Origin: Mangifera indica
Lineage: Eukaryota; Streptophyta; Magnoliopsida; Sapindales; Anacardiaceae
DNA: 64,000 bases
Assembly: GCF_011075055.1 (NCBI RefSeq)
Contig: NW_025401172.1
Span: 61,241-125,240 of the forward strand
Reading direction: 5' to 3'
The notes under the pieces: model-generated
Seen by the model: only the letters and a program-made list of their open reading frames with translations
The model's database searches: none
Told to the model about the DNA's origin: nothing
Part shown: in pieces, positions 23,076-35,429 of the stretch
Numbering within the stretch: position 1 is the first letter of the stretch
How the letters are laid out: each line of letters begins with the position of its first letter
Translations under genes and position numbers: made by a program

Positions 23076-24199
23076 CCCTTCAGAAATGTTTTGATTTTTG
23101 GTTATTTTTGTTGAATTGGTTGAGGGATTTTGTATTATAACCTATGTAGATTTGATTTGTGTTGAAATTGGAGAACGAAACGACGAATTTTTGATCGAAA
23201 ATTCTTTCCGAAGCGATCGGAAGTTGATAGTGGGAACAGTGTTTCCCCCTGTCGACAGTGGGTTAGAGGGCTTAATAGTATTTTCAAAATATTAGAGAGT
23301 TGTGTGAGAGTCCTCAGTCCACTGTGGGCTTTTTTGAAATTTGTCACCTGACAGTGGGTTGTTGCTATGTATACGGTGGGTTGGGGAGAAATTAACTTTT
23401 TTTAAAACTATAGAGTTTATATGAGACAGACTTTGAACGACCATAACTTTTGATCCGGGAGGAGTTACAGGGCCTGTAATATATCAACGCGAAGCTCGTT
23501 TCGAGCTCTATAACGACAACTAGTTTTTCTAGTTGCACCAAATCTGGAGGCCAAAATAAAACTGTTTCAATGTGTATTATGCAATTTTTTTTATTTTATC
23601 AAATTTAGGATTTTTGGTTTTTATGATTTTGAGTTTGTTTGTAATCGGGCTAGACTTTTTTGATATGTAATTTTGAAATTTGATATTTGTAATTATAATG
23701 TGCTTTTTTAGACACGTTTTACGATGTAATTATGAAATTTTTGATCGATTTTTCGGTTTTCTCGTTCATAAGCTATTTGAACGTGTAGTTTTCAAAATTC
23801 AAATATGTTTTTTTAGATTTTCGAGTAATTTTTTTATTATTGACATTTTAGGGTATTTCAATATATCTATTTATTCATAATATGTTATTTTCAATATAGT
23901 TTTTACGAATTGATTTTTTTTATTCGAATTCAGAAATATGAATTTCTTCTTTCCGAACGAACCCGTAGTAATTGATATTAAATAAAAATGAGAGTGAAAG
24001 TAAGTATTTAAGTGATATAAGAAATATATGTAATGAGAGTGAGAGTGAGAGTGAGAGAGAGAGAGTTTATATAAATGAGATGAGGGGAGGGGTAATTTTG
24101 GTATTTTAGAAAAATCTATGGGCATTTTTGCTTAAGAATAGTGAATTTGGGCATTTTTGCTTAATCGGGGGATATTTTGGCCATTTTTTATAATTTCTC
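23076..24199. other. Unique spacer between the two duplicated segments
   Basis: About 1.12 kb of AT-rich sequence not present in either duplicate. Words such as 'cagtgggttagagggct', 'cagtgggttgttgctatg' and 'gcgaagctcgtttcgagctc' give it the look of a retrotransposon LTR. I could not find matching ends or a duplicated target site. It includes a GA-rich run (gagagtgagagtgagag) at about 24026-24063. No gene is supported. Confidence 0.4.
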
Positions 24200-24615
24200 T
24201 TTAAAAAACTAAACTTTTATCACATGTTCCCCCCTTAATTTGAAAACTCATTATTTGCCCCTAAATTTTCTTTCAAATTTTGAAAAATGGCTATTTCTTC
24301 CCTGAGGTTTTCTCTCCTTCTCTCCTTCTAATCGTAATTGCTCTGGATTCAATTTGACTTTTATCAGACATGAATCAGGAATTTACTCTTTGCTTGATAT
24401 CATCGCTTTTCAAATTTCATCAATTAAGCACATATTTTTCACTGTTAGTTTTTTCAACTTTCCTCGCTCACTTCTCATCACAAATTTTCTAAATTTTCCT
24501 TATCAGTTGGTACTTCATGGTATATATATTGTATCATCATACCACCGTATCACTCATGGATTTCATAAGTTTATCGCGAATGACATGTATGAAAACAGTT
24601 TAACAATTACATACA

Positions 24616-24942
24616 GGCCAAGAGACTTATTCAAACCCAACTATTGTTGTTTTTTCAAATTTTTATATTTTAATTTAAAAAAATCATTTCACCTACTTAT
24701 AAATTGTTAAGTTTATTAATTTTAAAGGTAAAAATGATATTTTACTTGTAATATTTTAAAAAAACTAAAATTTTATATTACTCCTCCCTCTTTTAAATCT
24801 TAAAAAATAATAATTTCCTCCTATGTCAAGTTTATGATTTAGTTAATTTTAATGGTCTCAAGATGGGTAAAAACATTTTTTAAAATTAAGGAGTAAAAAT
24901 TAAAAAAAGTAACGGTCTTGGGGTAGGGATAAGTTCTTTTGC

Positions 24943-24943
<1 letters not shown>
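24616..24943. mobile_element. Short foldback MITE, 328 bp, within duplication B
   Basis: Counterpart of the element at 22315. The ends are ggccaagagacttatt and aagttcttttgcc. The flanking 9-mers ttacataca (24607-24615) and atacataca (24944-24952) agree at 8 of 9, consistent with the 9-bp target duplication of the larger copies. Confidence 0.75.

Positions 24944-24952
<9 letters not shown>

Positions 24953-24999
<47 letters not shown>
24953..24999. repeat. (TA)n microsatellite
   Basis: A nearly pure TA run immediately right of the short MITE. The corresponding run in copy A is much shorter. Confidence 0.9.
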
Positions 25000-25001
<2 letters not shown>

Positions 25002-25387
25002 TTTAAGAACAGTTTTTAAAGTTGTCTTTTTTCATTCAAAATCAAACGATTGCTTTAAACATACGTAGCTGTGTGAAAGGTGCAATTTAAAAGAAGAATG
25101 TCCATATTATGTTTGACTTAATAATAAACAGTAGGATCTGGCACAGTTGCTGATCCTGGAATATGCTTTCTTATTTAACTAATTCATATTTGTCCACAAA
25201 GAGAAGCAAAGAGATGAGTGAATTTAGTTAGCACTTTCGACCTGTAAGTGACGTAGATTTCCAATGTCTTTGTGCCACCTAATCCACTGGAATTCTTGCT
25301 CCTTATAGTTTAATAACAGAGAAGATTATCTCACGTTTCTTTTCTTTTCTCTTTTGCCTTTATTTTTCTTTTCATTCTCCGTCATCC

Positions 25388-26301
25388 CCACCAAACCAAT
25401 ATATATAGATATATATATGGGTAACTGTAGCAGTCTTTCTGCAACTACCCAAATGGAAATTCCGTCAATAAATGAATGAGAAAGTTGTCATTTTTCAAGC
25501 TATTCTTCTCAAACAGCTTGCTCCATATGCACCATTACCATTAAATATGCCATGCTACTAAATTAACCTAATCGGATTAAAGTTGATAAAAACCTTTGAC
25601 CAAGATCCAAAGGCGATAAATGGATTACCCCAATATCAAATCAAAGATGTCTTAGGGAAATGAAGTCTTGGAGATGGCGCTGAGTCATCAACGATAAGGA
25701 AAGAAATAAAGAAAAGAGTGGTGTGGCGTGGTGTGGTGTGGTGTATGTAGTCAAATTCAGCAACAGCAATGGTAATATCTTTACACATCATCATTCTCTG
25801 CATGTTCTTCATTCAACCTTTCATCTTTGGGAACTGCATGCCTAACTTTAGTCTATGGCACCTCAAACTAAATTCAACCTTGAAATTTTCAAACTTTGAA
25901 CTTTAAATTTCATCAATCCCCTTTTTTCCATATCCCTCATTTACTTGAAGAAAAGGATTCCCTTCCACCCTTGACACCAACCCGGCATAGCTTTCGCAAG
26001 ACAACAGTAAAGTCAATGACTAATTACATAAAATTTAGCAATTACAGAATTTATGATCCATACTAATGGACATGTGAAGCAACTAGCAGAAGTACTTTGA
26101 CAAAAAGGAAAAAAGAAAACATATTTATCATTTCTAGACTAATTTGATGAGAGATTTGCAGGAAAGTTACTAGCTTTCTGTATATAAAACACCAAACTCT
26201 AACAAGCAAGCATATCATCAAATCTTTGAAGAAACAGTAAGAAAAAGATAAGATAAGGATAATAATATGATAAAATAAAAACGGAGTTGTCTTGTCTACC
26301 A
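25388..26301. other. Intergenic region, nothing recognised
   Basis: A GTGGT-type short repeat (gtggtgtggcgtggtgtgg) lies near 25718-25745. A 110-codon frame at 26063-26395 on the minus strand overlaps the next gene in another frame and looks like a shadow. Part of this stretch is the 3' side of the 26302-26637 gene. Confidence 0.4.
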
Positions 26302-26637
26302 CTACAGGAAGCTGGAGGAAGAGCTGCAATGTTTGTGGTGGTAGTTGTGGTTTACAAGACGAACAAATCTTCTTCTCCGATAGTTTAAGCTCCATCTAAG
26401 CCTTGACCAAACAAACTTCCGAAATTTACAAGCCGATCTTAGCTTCAGCCCCATCACCGTCTTGACTCTTATAAGAGATGTTTTGATTCTCTCACTCGCA
26501 CTCTTCTTTCTGCAGAAGTGGTAGCTTCTCAGGAAGAGCCGTCTCTTCTCCATCATCACTTTGCTCTGCTCCATGTACCCAAATGACTCGCTCCTAAAGA
26601 GTGGGGTTTGAAGCTGATTGTGCAGCACCAACAACAT
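26302..26637 (-). CDS. Small basic plant protein of unknown function
   Basis: A single-exon frame of 111 codons on the minus strand. It is very rich in Arg, Lys and Ser, with the basic stretch RRRRFVRLVNHNYHHKHC and a Ser-rich end (CSSSSSFL). The ATG at 26637 is supported by a TATA motif about 65 bp upstream and a short leader. An alternative start is Met22 (MEQSKVMMEKRR). There is no signal peptide or membrane segment. The composition suggests a nucleic-acid or phospholipid contact, or just a disordered peptide. It resembles short uncharacterised basic proteins of dicots, but I cannot attach a name. No introns are needed. Confidence 0.6.
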   Translation of the reverse strand: MLLVLHNQLQTPLFRSESFGYMEQSKVMMEKRRLFLRSYHFCRKKSASERIKTSLIRVKTVMGLKLRSACKFRKFVWSRLRWSLNYRRRRFVRLVNHNYHHKHCSSSSSFL

Positions 26638-26695
26638 GACGGCTTAGAAAGAAGAGAGTGAGAATGATAATTTGGTGGAAACTGAAAGGTTATGA

Positions 26696-26708
26696 AAATA
26701 TATATAAG
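26696..26708 (-). promoter_or_regulatory. TATA box of the small basic protein gene
   Basis: On the minus strand the sequence reads cttatatatattt, ending about 60 bp before the ATG at 26637. Transcription would start near 26667. Based on motif and spacing alone. Confidence 0.55.
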
Positions 26709-29700
26709 AAGAAAGGGTTGAACTTGGGTATAGAAATGGATTAGACTTTCACATAGCTTTGGAGTTTGGTTTTGGCTTTGGGCTTCTTAGAAGTTTGTCT
26801 GCCATCAGTGCACTGCCTTAGAGAGCCTCTAAACCTGAAAATATTATCAAGAGCCAAACCGGTTTCTCGTAAATAAACCAACTTTTACACGTGGTTCGGA
26901 TATGCTTTGGATTACGGCTGCTCGCTCACCAGTTACTCGCTGCCACCTCGACAAGTTTATTGTCCCTGAGTTAATCAGTTTAGACAGATTTTATAAAACT
27001 AATAAATTTTCGAAAATTTAAAATTATATCTCAAAGTCCTACTTTTTATCCCGTAAAGTTAATTAGTAAAATTATGTGTAAATATTTTTATTATATAATT
27101 TAAATATATATAATTTATTATTATATAATTAAATATTATTTTATTTTTAATTTAAAATTATTTAATTATATAATAATATATTATTTATATATCTAAATTA
27201 TTTATAAAAGTATGTATATAATTTTATTGAAAACTAATTATATTTGCCCATAATTAACTTTGACATACTAAGATGACAATTTAATAGGACCCCATTAGTT
27301 TCTAAAATTCACAGGTATAATCCAAAGTCAAATTTTTGTATATAAAGTGTTAATTGATAAAAATAAAAATTTAAAACTTTAACTATAATTTTTTTAATCG
27401 AGTTCAATTCAATAGTTTTTATCTTCAATTCGAACTCAATTCTATAATTTTGAAATTCACTGATCTCAAGCTAGACACATCAAAGGGGTTAGGTTGAGTC
27501 AAGACCCAACTTGAGCTCCATTTTATTGGCACGATCGGTAAGGGTCCAACACACATTATAGCGGTCCATGAGCCATGCAAGTTATGTCGCAGGCTAACTT
27601 GAGGTGGCACGACATTGTGCACTATTTAAAAAAAATGTATTATTTATTTATTATTAAATAGAAAATCCAAATAATTTACACAGAAAATCTAATAGTATTC
27701 ATTAATATTATGAAAATTAAAAAATAATAATAAATTTATTATTAATTTGATAGAAAAACAAAAAGATAATATCGGGAATCAAAATTATTATTATTTGTCA
27801 TTGTTTTTATAAGAAAAAATTAGTATGAAAAATTTTAAAAATATAGCCAAAAACAAAAAATAATTGAAAAAAATAAAAAATATATATATAATTAACAGAC
27901 CAACCCACCAAAAGCTCACAAGTTGGTCTATTAAGAACTCAACATAGCATAGGTCATGTTACAGGCCTATATATTTTTGTAAGTTGGCCTACATAACCCA
28001 TAAGCATAGTGGATCACGCTCAAGTTGATCTAATATGACCCATTGTCGTCTTTAACTCAAACTCAAACTCAAACATTTTGCATAAGTCTAATCGAGTCTA
28101 ACTTGAGTCCAATAATAATCAGTTTAGCTCAGTTATGATGCTAAGAAAGATTAAAGATAAAAGTGATTTTCTCAAACTAGAAGATATTTAGCATTCAAAA
28201 CAAACCTTATGAACGATCAAGTCATTAACCATTTATGTTTATTTGTTGAGTAATATTGTAAACTAACAATAAGTATTAATTTGTATATTAACGATAATAT
28301 GTTAGTATATAATTATGTATTAATTTTTAATTAAAAATTATTCAATTAAATGATAATATATTATCAATCGTACATAAATTATTAATAATTATTTATTATT
28401 ATTTATTTATCTTTTCTAACCTCGGACAAGCTCAAGGCCGAAACCAAATTGGGGTGGGTCAATTGCATCAACTTGGGCAGGGGTGGTTTGGTTTCATTTG
28501 GATAGTCTACATCAACCTCTTGTGAGAGTATTTAAAATTGGTTAATTGAATGGATTTAGTCATTTTTAAAATCAATCTAAACAAAATTTTTTATTTAGAA
28601 AAAAATCATAAATTAAAATTGAATTATTTTTTAACTAAATTAAAAATATTAATTAACCGAACTAAATATTTGGTTAACCAGATTTAAACCAAAGTTTAAA
28701 GAATTATCCTATTTTATTAATTGCTTATTCATTTTTTAAAAAACTAATTCAGTTCGGTTAACTGGTTTAAAAAATTTGATAAATCGATAATCAAACTAAA
28801 AAATCAAATTTTCTATATTCTTAAATCAGTATTTGAACTAATTTTTTAAATACCCTATTTTTTAATTCGATTTTTGATTCAAAAATTGCTTCAACTGGAT
28901 TATCGAATTTTTTTTTGACACCCCTAACCCCTTTGTAGCAAATCCCACGCTTGAGGATTTTCACATCCTACCAAGAACAAGCGGATTTGCCAATTAAGTG
29001 GTATTTTAAAAATAATAAAACTATATATTTATAATAATTCTTTATTTAGGTATAAAAAATGATTTATTATTATATAATTTATTAATTTTAAATTAAAGAT
29101 AAAATAATAATCAATTAAATAATTGTATATCGTTATTAGTATCTAAATTAGTGTTGATTATAAATTTATAACTCATTGCTCTTTTAAACAATTTTAAATT
29201 TAAAAAAAGAGCAATATTACATACGTAATTTTATATAAAAACAATAATATATTATCATATGATTAAATAATTGAAAGTTAAAATAAATCAACACTCAATT
29301 ATATACTGACACATTATTATTGACCCTAAGGGATAATAAACCGGTGCAGTATTAAAACTTTCAAGATGAACTCTGAGTTTGAGTCTCTATCACGTTTGTA
29401 AAATTTTAATTTATCTGGTACTATGATTGTGGGTTTGATTATTATGGTCTAGGTTTTTTATAAAAAAAAATGATATATTATTATTTATAAATAAAATTAG
29501 GCATATAATCTTATGATTTAAAAAAAAAAAAAAAACCTTTACACTGTTTTGAGTCGCTGCATAAAGGAAAAGAACGTTGATTACCCGTAACGTTAAAAAG
29601 AGTGAGACAAACGCATCTAGAATACATGGATACAACGTAATGCCAACTAGCTTTGAAGAAGTTCTCCGAATTTCTGAATCAAAGACAGACTGGTGCACCC

Positions 29701-30980
29701 ACCCACCGATGCTGCTAAAAGTCCTGTTTTCCAAGTTAGAACAAACTATACTTATTTTGACTATCCACTGTTTCTCCTCCAAGTTTTCCTGTCTAATAAC
29801 TTGTGCCAAACTTTACTTACAATTGTCAGCTCTTAAAACCTAAAACATGGCTGCAGTGCCCATAATTTTCCTTCGCCTATAATTAATAATAAAGCAAAAG
29901 TTGCGACGCTTGTTGCCTGTCATTTTGGTTCACTTGAAAAGGAAACCACTTCACTCTGATTGAAATTTAGCTACTCACCCACCCACATGAATTGTTATAT
30001 AATAATAATACCTGTAACTTCTCATCAACAGCGGAAAAGCAAAATATACACATATTATACCTTCCAAAATGGGCCATCTATCTAGTCATTGCTTACTATC
30101 AAATATTCTTCTCCTATTAGCAACAAAATTATCTATCTACAAATCATAGTTTGGCAGTTTGTCACCTCAGATGCCCGGCAACTCCAGCTGTGGGGCTAAC
30201 ACAAGCGGGAAATCCGTGCACTATGGTTTCTTCCTAAACCATATAGATAACTTCACTCAATGTAGCACCATCTTCAATCCAATCAGATTCTTCCTTCATT
30301 TCATTATCATTTGGTTGTAAAAAATGTCAAAAAGATACCCAATTTAGAATCTGGATCTAACAGAACGTCCAACTGGTAACCAAACTGTATATAAAAATAT
30401 AAACTTCGAAGACAAAATGAACACGTCACACCACACCAAATCCCCCATCCCCTCTTTCCCAGAAAGAAATAAAAAAATAAAGAATGGGAAAGAAAATAAA
30501 GACAAAAAAACCAAGGAACCTATATGCATTTAGTGAGTACATATAGACAAGAAGAAATCCAGAATAAAGAAAATAACAGCCATCTCCAAATTTCAAACCA
30601 ACACTAGAAAAGTCCAAATTCAAAATGATTGGTCTTCAGATGTGTGGCCGAAAACAATTCAGAAACGAATTTGGTGATTAAAGTAATGATTTAGCAAGTA
30701 TGACAATGGAAGCCCATATCTACAATGGCAAGGCAACACACTGGACAATAGTGAAGAAATCGGCCCAGAAATCAATTTTTTTTCGTTTTGTACCAGTGAT
30801 TACAATACTTGAAAGCACATGAGAGAGACAACTGAGGGCTCTATCATTTTTTTAACACCACTTTCATACACAATTAGACAAACAAGGCTTCCTTCAGGCA
30901 AATATATTATCCGTCGCAACTCTTTTGGTTCCTAGTATTGACACTCTTCTCACACATATGCAGTGGAATCTTCATTCTTG
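26709..30980. other. Long AT-rich intergenic region with worn repeats
   Basis: No gene is recognised in about 4.3 kb. AT-rich inverted blocks lie at about 27080-27200, 28240-28390 and 29030-29320 and share words such as 'attatataattaaatattat' with their inverses. A block at about 28478-28926 runs between 'aggggtggtttgg' and 'gacacccct' and may be a hAT-like MITE. Open frames at 27425-27622, 29411-29809 and 29577-29843 show no domain. The last 300 bp should include the 3' untranslated part of the next gene. Confidence 0.4.
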
Positions 30981-33900
30981 TCATTGAGTCCCAGTTTCAT
31001 TTGCCGCAGAAACTTTTTCAGGGTAACTGGAAATGTCAATATCAATAAGTGACATATCATAGGGCACAGATAACGAATTCGAGGTATCTACAAGCAAAGA
31101 TGACTTCGATATATCAGACTGAGAGCTTCCAGAAGAAGATGAAAGACTTGATAGCTGAATGTCATCCAGCTTGGTTCCAAACATGTGTTTATTCCTTCTC
31201 ACAGCATCCATTTCCGGGCCAGTTGGCACAAAAGTGCGTGAACGGTATTTCCTTGTTCCCTCATCACCCTCACTATGGTTGTAGAGTACATAATCATGAT
31301 AAGTTGGAGCAAACTGCACAATATTAACAACCATCAGTATAGCTGTGGAGGTAAAGCAACCTACGATATGGAGAATTAAACAATAGAAGAATTGCTAGAT
31401 ACAATGTTAAAGCACCAGTGCACCTGGTGAACAGTGTCATGGTAGAAGTCATTCAACTTCACAGCATGTGCAAGGCTTCCCGTAAAACCACGAGAGCAAC
31501 CAATATTTGCTCCAGCATACTCCTTGTATGGGAATGCAAAAAAATGACCAACAGCAGCAATAAGCATCTCAACACATACTATAAAATTTTGAAAATCAGC
31601 AGCTTGATCTGCATTCTTTATTAATCGAGTCTTCGCAGCAAGAAAAACCAGAACACCCTGACAGAAACAAGACAAATAAGTTAAAACAGAACAATCTACA
31701 AATTTAACCTTCCTTAGTAGATAAAGTCTAAGTTAAGACAGAAAAATCAGATCAACCTTTAAAAACACCAGATAACATTAGGTAACTCAATAGTCTTTCA
31801 TCAAAAAGCATCAACAGTAAACCAAGAAAGAAACAAAAGAGAGCACCAATCAACTTAAATAAGACAAGAAGTCTAGTAAAATGATATATTCAAAACAACA
31901 TTTGTCTTTCCATAAATTTTAGATTGGATGCCCAGAAATCCCCTCACACCTCTAATCAGTTCATCAAATTCAAAATTAACAAGTGGACCATAAAATCTTG
32001 ATAGTTAGATAACTTATTATACACGTCATGTAGATGGCTCTAAGAGACGTAAAACCCATCAAATCAACTCTCAAGGTTACAAGAAAAATCTAATAACTGA
32101 TAATGAGGCTGGATTACTTCTATAAAACAGCAGTGCTTTTACTTGTTTCTGAATAGCTGTCTTATCATGAATATTGGCTCTACTAACACTGCATTGAATC
32201 ACATCTACTGAAAATTTGAGAAGAGATTAAGTTGTATAGGGAAGTAAAATCATCATAGATTTTAGGTTGTCTCAGATTTACAACTGCATTTTAGCACTCA
32301 AGAGAAGAAATTTTATCTTTTCATTAAAGAAACTAGATTCATTATTATTTCAGGAATTTCCAAAGTCTCAGAATTTCTAGAATATTTCCAAATAATAAGT
32401 TCGTTGTTTACCACTCCTATGAGTGATGAAACAATAGTCTGCAATAGCTCATTATTGGAAGGTCTATGGCAGTGAAATATTCAATTTGTTGTGAGAGCAT
32501 TTTCGCTCTCTCCTCTAGATGAATCCTTCCCCTCTATCAATACTAAATGTAAAATTCATCTCTTCCCTTCACTCCTCAGACCCCTACAGTACTCTTTTCC
32601 TTAAAGAAAACCAATTAATGCTTTATGCCAGCAGTACACCAATTTAATGTTGTCATGGGTTTAAAAACATATTGCAGATACAGAAATAATATATATTTAA
32701 TATCTAATGGTAAAAAGTTTAGAATTAAATTTCACCTGCCAATAAGTTAGGAAAACAACAGATTTGATGATGATGAACTTTGGAACTGGATTGAATGGAT
32801 GTAGCAAATCTCTGCACGCCATATAAAACAATGCCAAAGCATAAAGAGCCGTAGAGTATGAGATTGTATAAATGATGGTAAGGTAAAGATACGACTGGTC
32901 CGGACTAAAATTTCCATCTTTATATTTCCCTTTAGCATAAAGGATGAGAGTTACAGTGACAAGGATGGGCTTTAGGATTACAAATTGTAAACAGCCTTGC
33001 TTACACCTCCTTATAAAACGCCTGCATTACCACATATGCAAGTTTATCATCAGTAATACGGCATTTAAGTATATAATCAAGTTGTAAAGATTGTAACAGA
33101 ATCTGAACATTTCCAAAAATATTTATAGATGCACTGATTCTATTGTGGAATCTAAAAATAAGTATAACTTATTCATTCAGTCAATAATAATGGTAAACTC
33201 ACCCATCTAGTGGTATGGGAGGGAAGCAGCACGTCATCAAACAAAATGATGGTTTTAGAACACGACCACTTAAACTTAGCACAACTGCTCCAGGGCCACC
33301 AACCCATGCAAGGCACAATGACAAGAAATTATAAATGACCCAAGCTTCATAACTGAAACAATTCAAAGAACAGTATTAGCAAAGAATGGTTTCCACAGTG
33401 CAAACCATAACTTGTCACTTGTTTTTTTTTTGCATAAATAAAGCAAGTTTTATTCCTTCAAAAGTATTTCAGAGGCCTCTGACTGGTTAATGACAACAGG
33501 AAAATCAGTCAAGTAAAAATTACAACCATATTTTGAAGTAAAATCTACAAAGCAAACAAGCAACTAACAGCACAAATTAATCAAAAATATGATCTGAATA
33601 TCAATATTATTCCCAAGAATTGCAATTTTTAGTTAGGCTTCTAACTCTAATAATGATCTTTTGCCCTAAAATTCTTTTTCTGCTGCTGTTTAGTTCTATG
33701 AGCAATTCCCCTGCCGTTTGAGGATATAAAGAAGCATTTTATGGAAGTCTGCAGTGATAATTATTTTGTTGAGTGATCTAGAATGCGACAGGACATTTTT
33801 ATGATTACTTCAGGGAGTCTCCCTGCCTTCTTTGGCAAATAGTTATTTTTTGGGTTCTTGGTGTCTATAACCATCGAAGTCAAAGACGCGTCATTATTTT

Positions 33901-35319
33901 TCATCCTACAAAATTTCAGAAACTGCAGTGATCTGAATCTTTTTTCTGTTTTACGCTTTACCAAAGTTCTTGTTTATTTACAACAAGGAGCTGTGTTCAG
34001 AGGTTTTTGCTTCTTGTATCTAGTCATTTATCCACACTGCATGCATATATGTGATAGGTTTGGAATTTGTTGGGTCATTTGGATTGCATCCACCTCTGTG
34101 AAGTTCAGTTTCCTAAAATCTGATGTTAGAGACCCAGTGCTAATTTCATAATATCTACAGTTCCTTCTTTGCCAACTGTGGTATAGAAATACTTCAGTGA
34201 CACCATCACCTCACCTCTCTTCCTCTAAATGAAGAGAAGATCAATGTGAAATTTTGCCAGCTACTACAGACCATTAAAATACTAGTTGGCATGTAGTAGC
34301 TGGAAAAAAAACTATAGGACACCATATGTTACTGAGCATATCCTACTCTTTTCCCATTATCCTTTTGTCAGGAGAGAAGTTAAATGCTGTCCCAGAAGCA
34401 TAAAGGAAGAAGCCAAGAAATAGAACTGGCCCCATAACAAGCTCCAAGGAACAGAAAATTAAAGAGATGATAGAAATTTCAGAACCATGGAGCCTACTCT
34501 TGAAGATGTAGAGTAACAGTTAACTTGAAAACAAACTAAGAGTAACTCATTTATCAATCAAAGGGAAAAAAAATACAAGCTAAACCTTAATGGATACACA
34601 TTTAGTGTGTTACTTCCCAATATGGCAACGATTTGACAGACCTTGCCAGAAAGACAAAATCTATCAACCACAAAACTAAACAAAAATTAAAGTTGAATGC
34701 CCACATTTCAAAATAAATATAAAAATAAACATACTTACACTTCTCTAATGGAGTTGAAATATATAGCACTATCTGGTAAAACAAGAGCCAAGAAAGACAT
34801 CAATGCATAGACCTGCCACGAAGAAAGGTTCACATAGTTTAGACAATATAGTAACTGATAATATAAGCCACAATTTCCTAACATTGCAAGACTCAACAAA
34901 AATGCAACAATGAATATAATGCTGCATGAAATGCAAGTTTTCATGGAATGAAGTATCCCACTGTCCACTCCTGAAAGAGCAAACCATTCCTTACAAGAAC
35001 TACTCCACTAATTACAGAAAGACACATCTCGGAAAATCCATGGAAGAACTTGACAAGTGAAAGGGAAGACAGAAAGAGATACAAAATTCATAATAACTAA
35101 ACTCAAAAGCACGTGCAGTGAAAGATGTAAAAAATGATTACATATAGAGAAAGAAACGCTTACAGGGACCATAAAAATGATGCGGACGATGTATCTCTGG
35201 TAAGTAGGTTCAGTGTAATTCAAAAGATGTCTGTAGATGTGGAAAACAGCCAAAGAAGTAGCTCCAGCAGTGCATATAAAAGCGATTATATCGTAGTAAA
35301 TGGGAACAACTTCCCCCAT
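30981..35319 (-). CDS. DUF300 / OST-alpha family membrane protein (TMEM184/LAZ1-like), 6 exons
   Basis: Multi-pass membrane protein of the DUF300 (organic solute transporter alpha, TMEM184/LAZ1) family. Plant LAZ1 has been linked to vacuolar membranes, brassinosteroid signalling and cell death; the substrate is unknown. Exons on the minus strand: 35319-35164, 34812-34739, 33352-33203, 33021-32736, 31657-31424, 31313-30981. All introns are GT..AG and phases join without a stop, giving 410 residues. The N-terminus carries the family signature HIYRHLLNYTEPTYQRYIVR. Seven hydrophobic segments are visible at roughly 8-28, 45-66, 78-104, 135-154, 170-195, 205-230 and 245-267. The cytosolic C-terminal tail after about 330 is Ser-rich (SSLSSSSGSSQSD) and probably phosphorylated. 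A leader intron at 35427-35330 is likely. The gene appears intact. Confidence 0.93.
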
Positions 35320-35329
35320 TTTGAAATAA

Positions 35330-35427
35330 CTAAACGCCAAAATTTATACAACAATCAATTAGAAGATAGTCAGTGAAAACATAATCAGAAAAAAAGGTGA
35401 TAAGATAAGAATTACGACGGTTCTAAC
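35330..35427 (-). other. Putative 5'-UTR intron of the DUF300 gene
   Basis: On the minus strand a donor (cgag/gttagaacc at 35428/35427) and an acceptor (ggcgtttag/ttatttc at 35330/35329) bracket 98 nt just before the ATG at 35319. This is inferred from splice motifs only. Confidence 0.4.
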
Positions 35428-35429
35428 CT

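Larger units (their letters stand above)
24200..25387. repeat. Segmental duplication, copy B
   Basis: Direct repeat of 21898-23075, with scattered substitutions and a longer TA run (about 24953-24999). It begins inside the foldback element sequence and ends near 'cattctccgtcatcccc', where copy A has 'cattctccatcatctcc'. The open frame at 24354-24710 is longer here than in copy A only because of substitutions, and I do not take it as a gene. Confidence 0.9.

Noticed and set aside
24354..24710. A 118-codon plus-strand frame in duplication B
   Set aside because: The frame is broken in copy A and runs into a MITE. No domain or promoter was seen.
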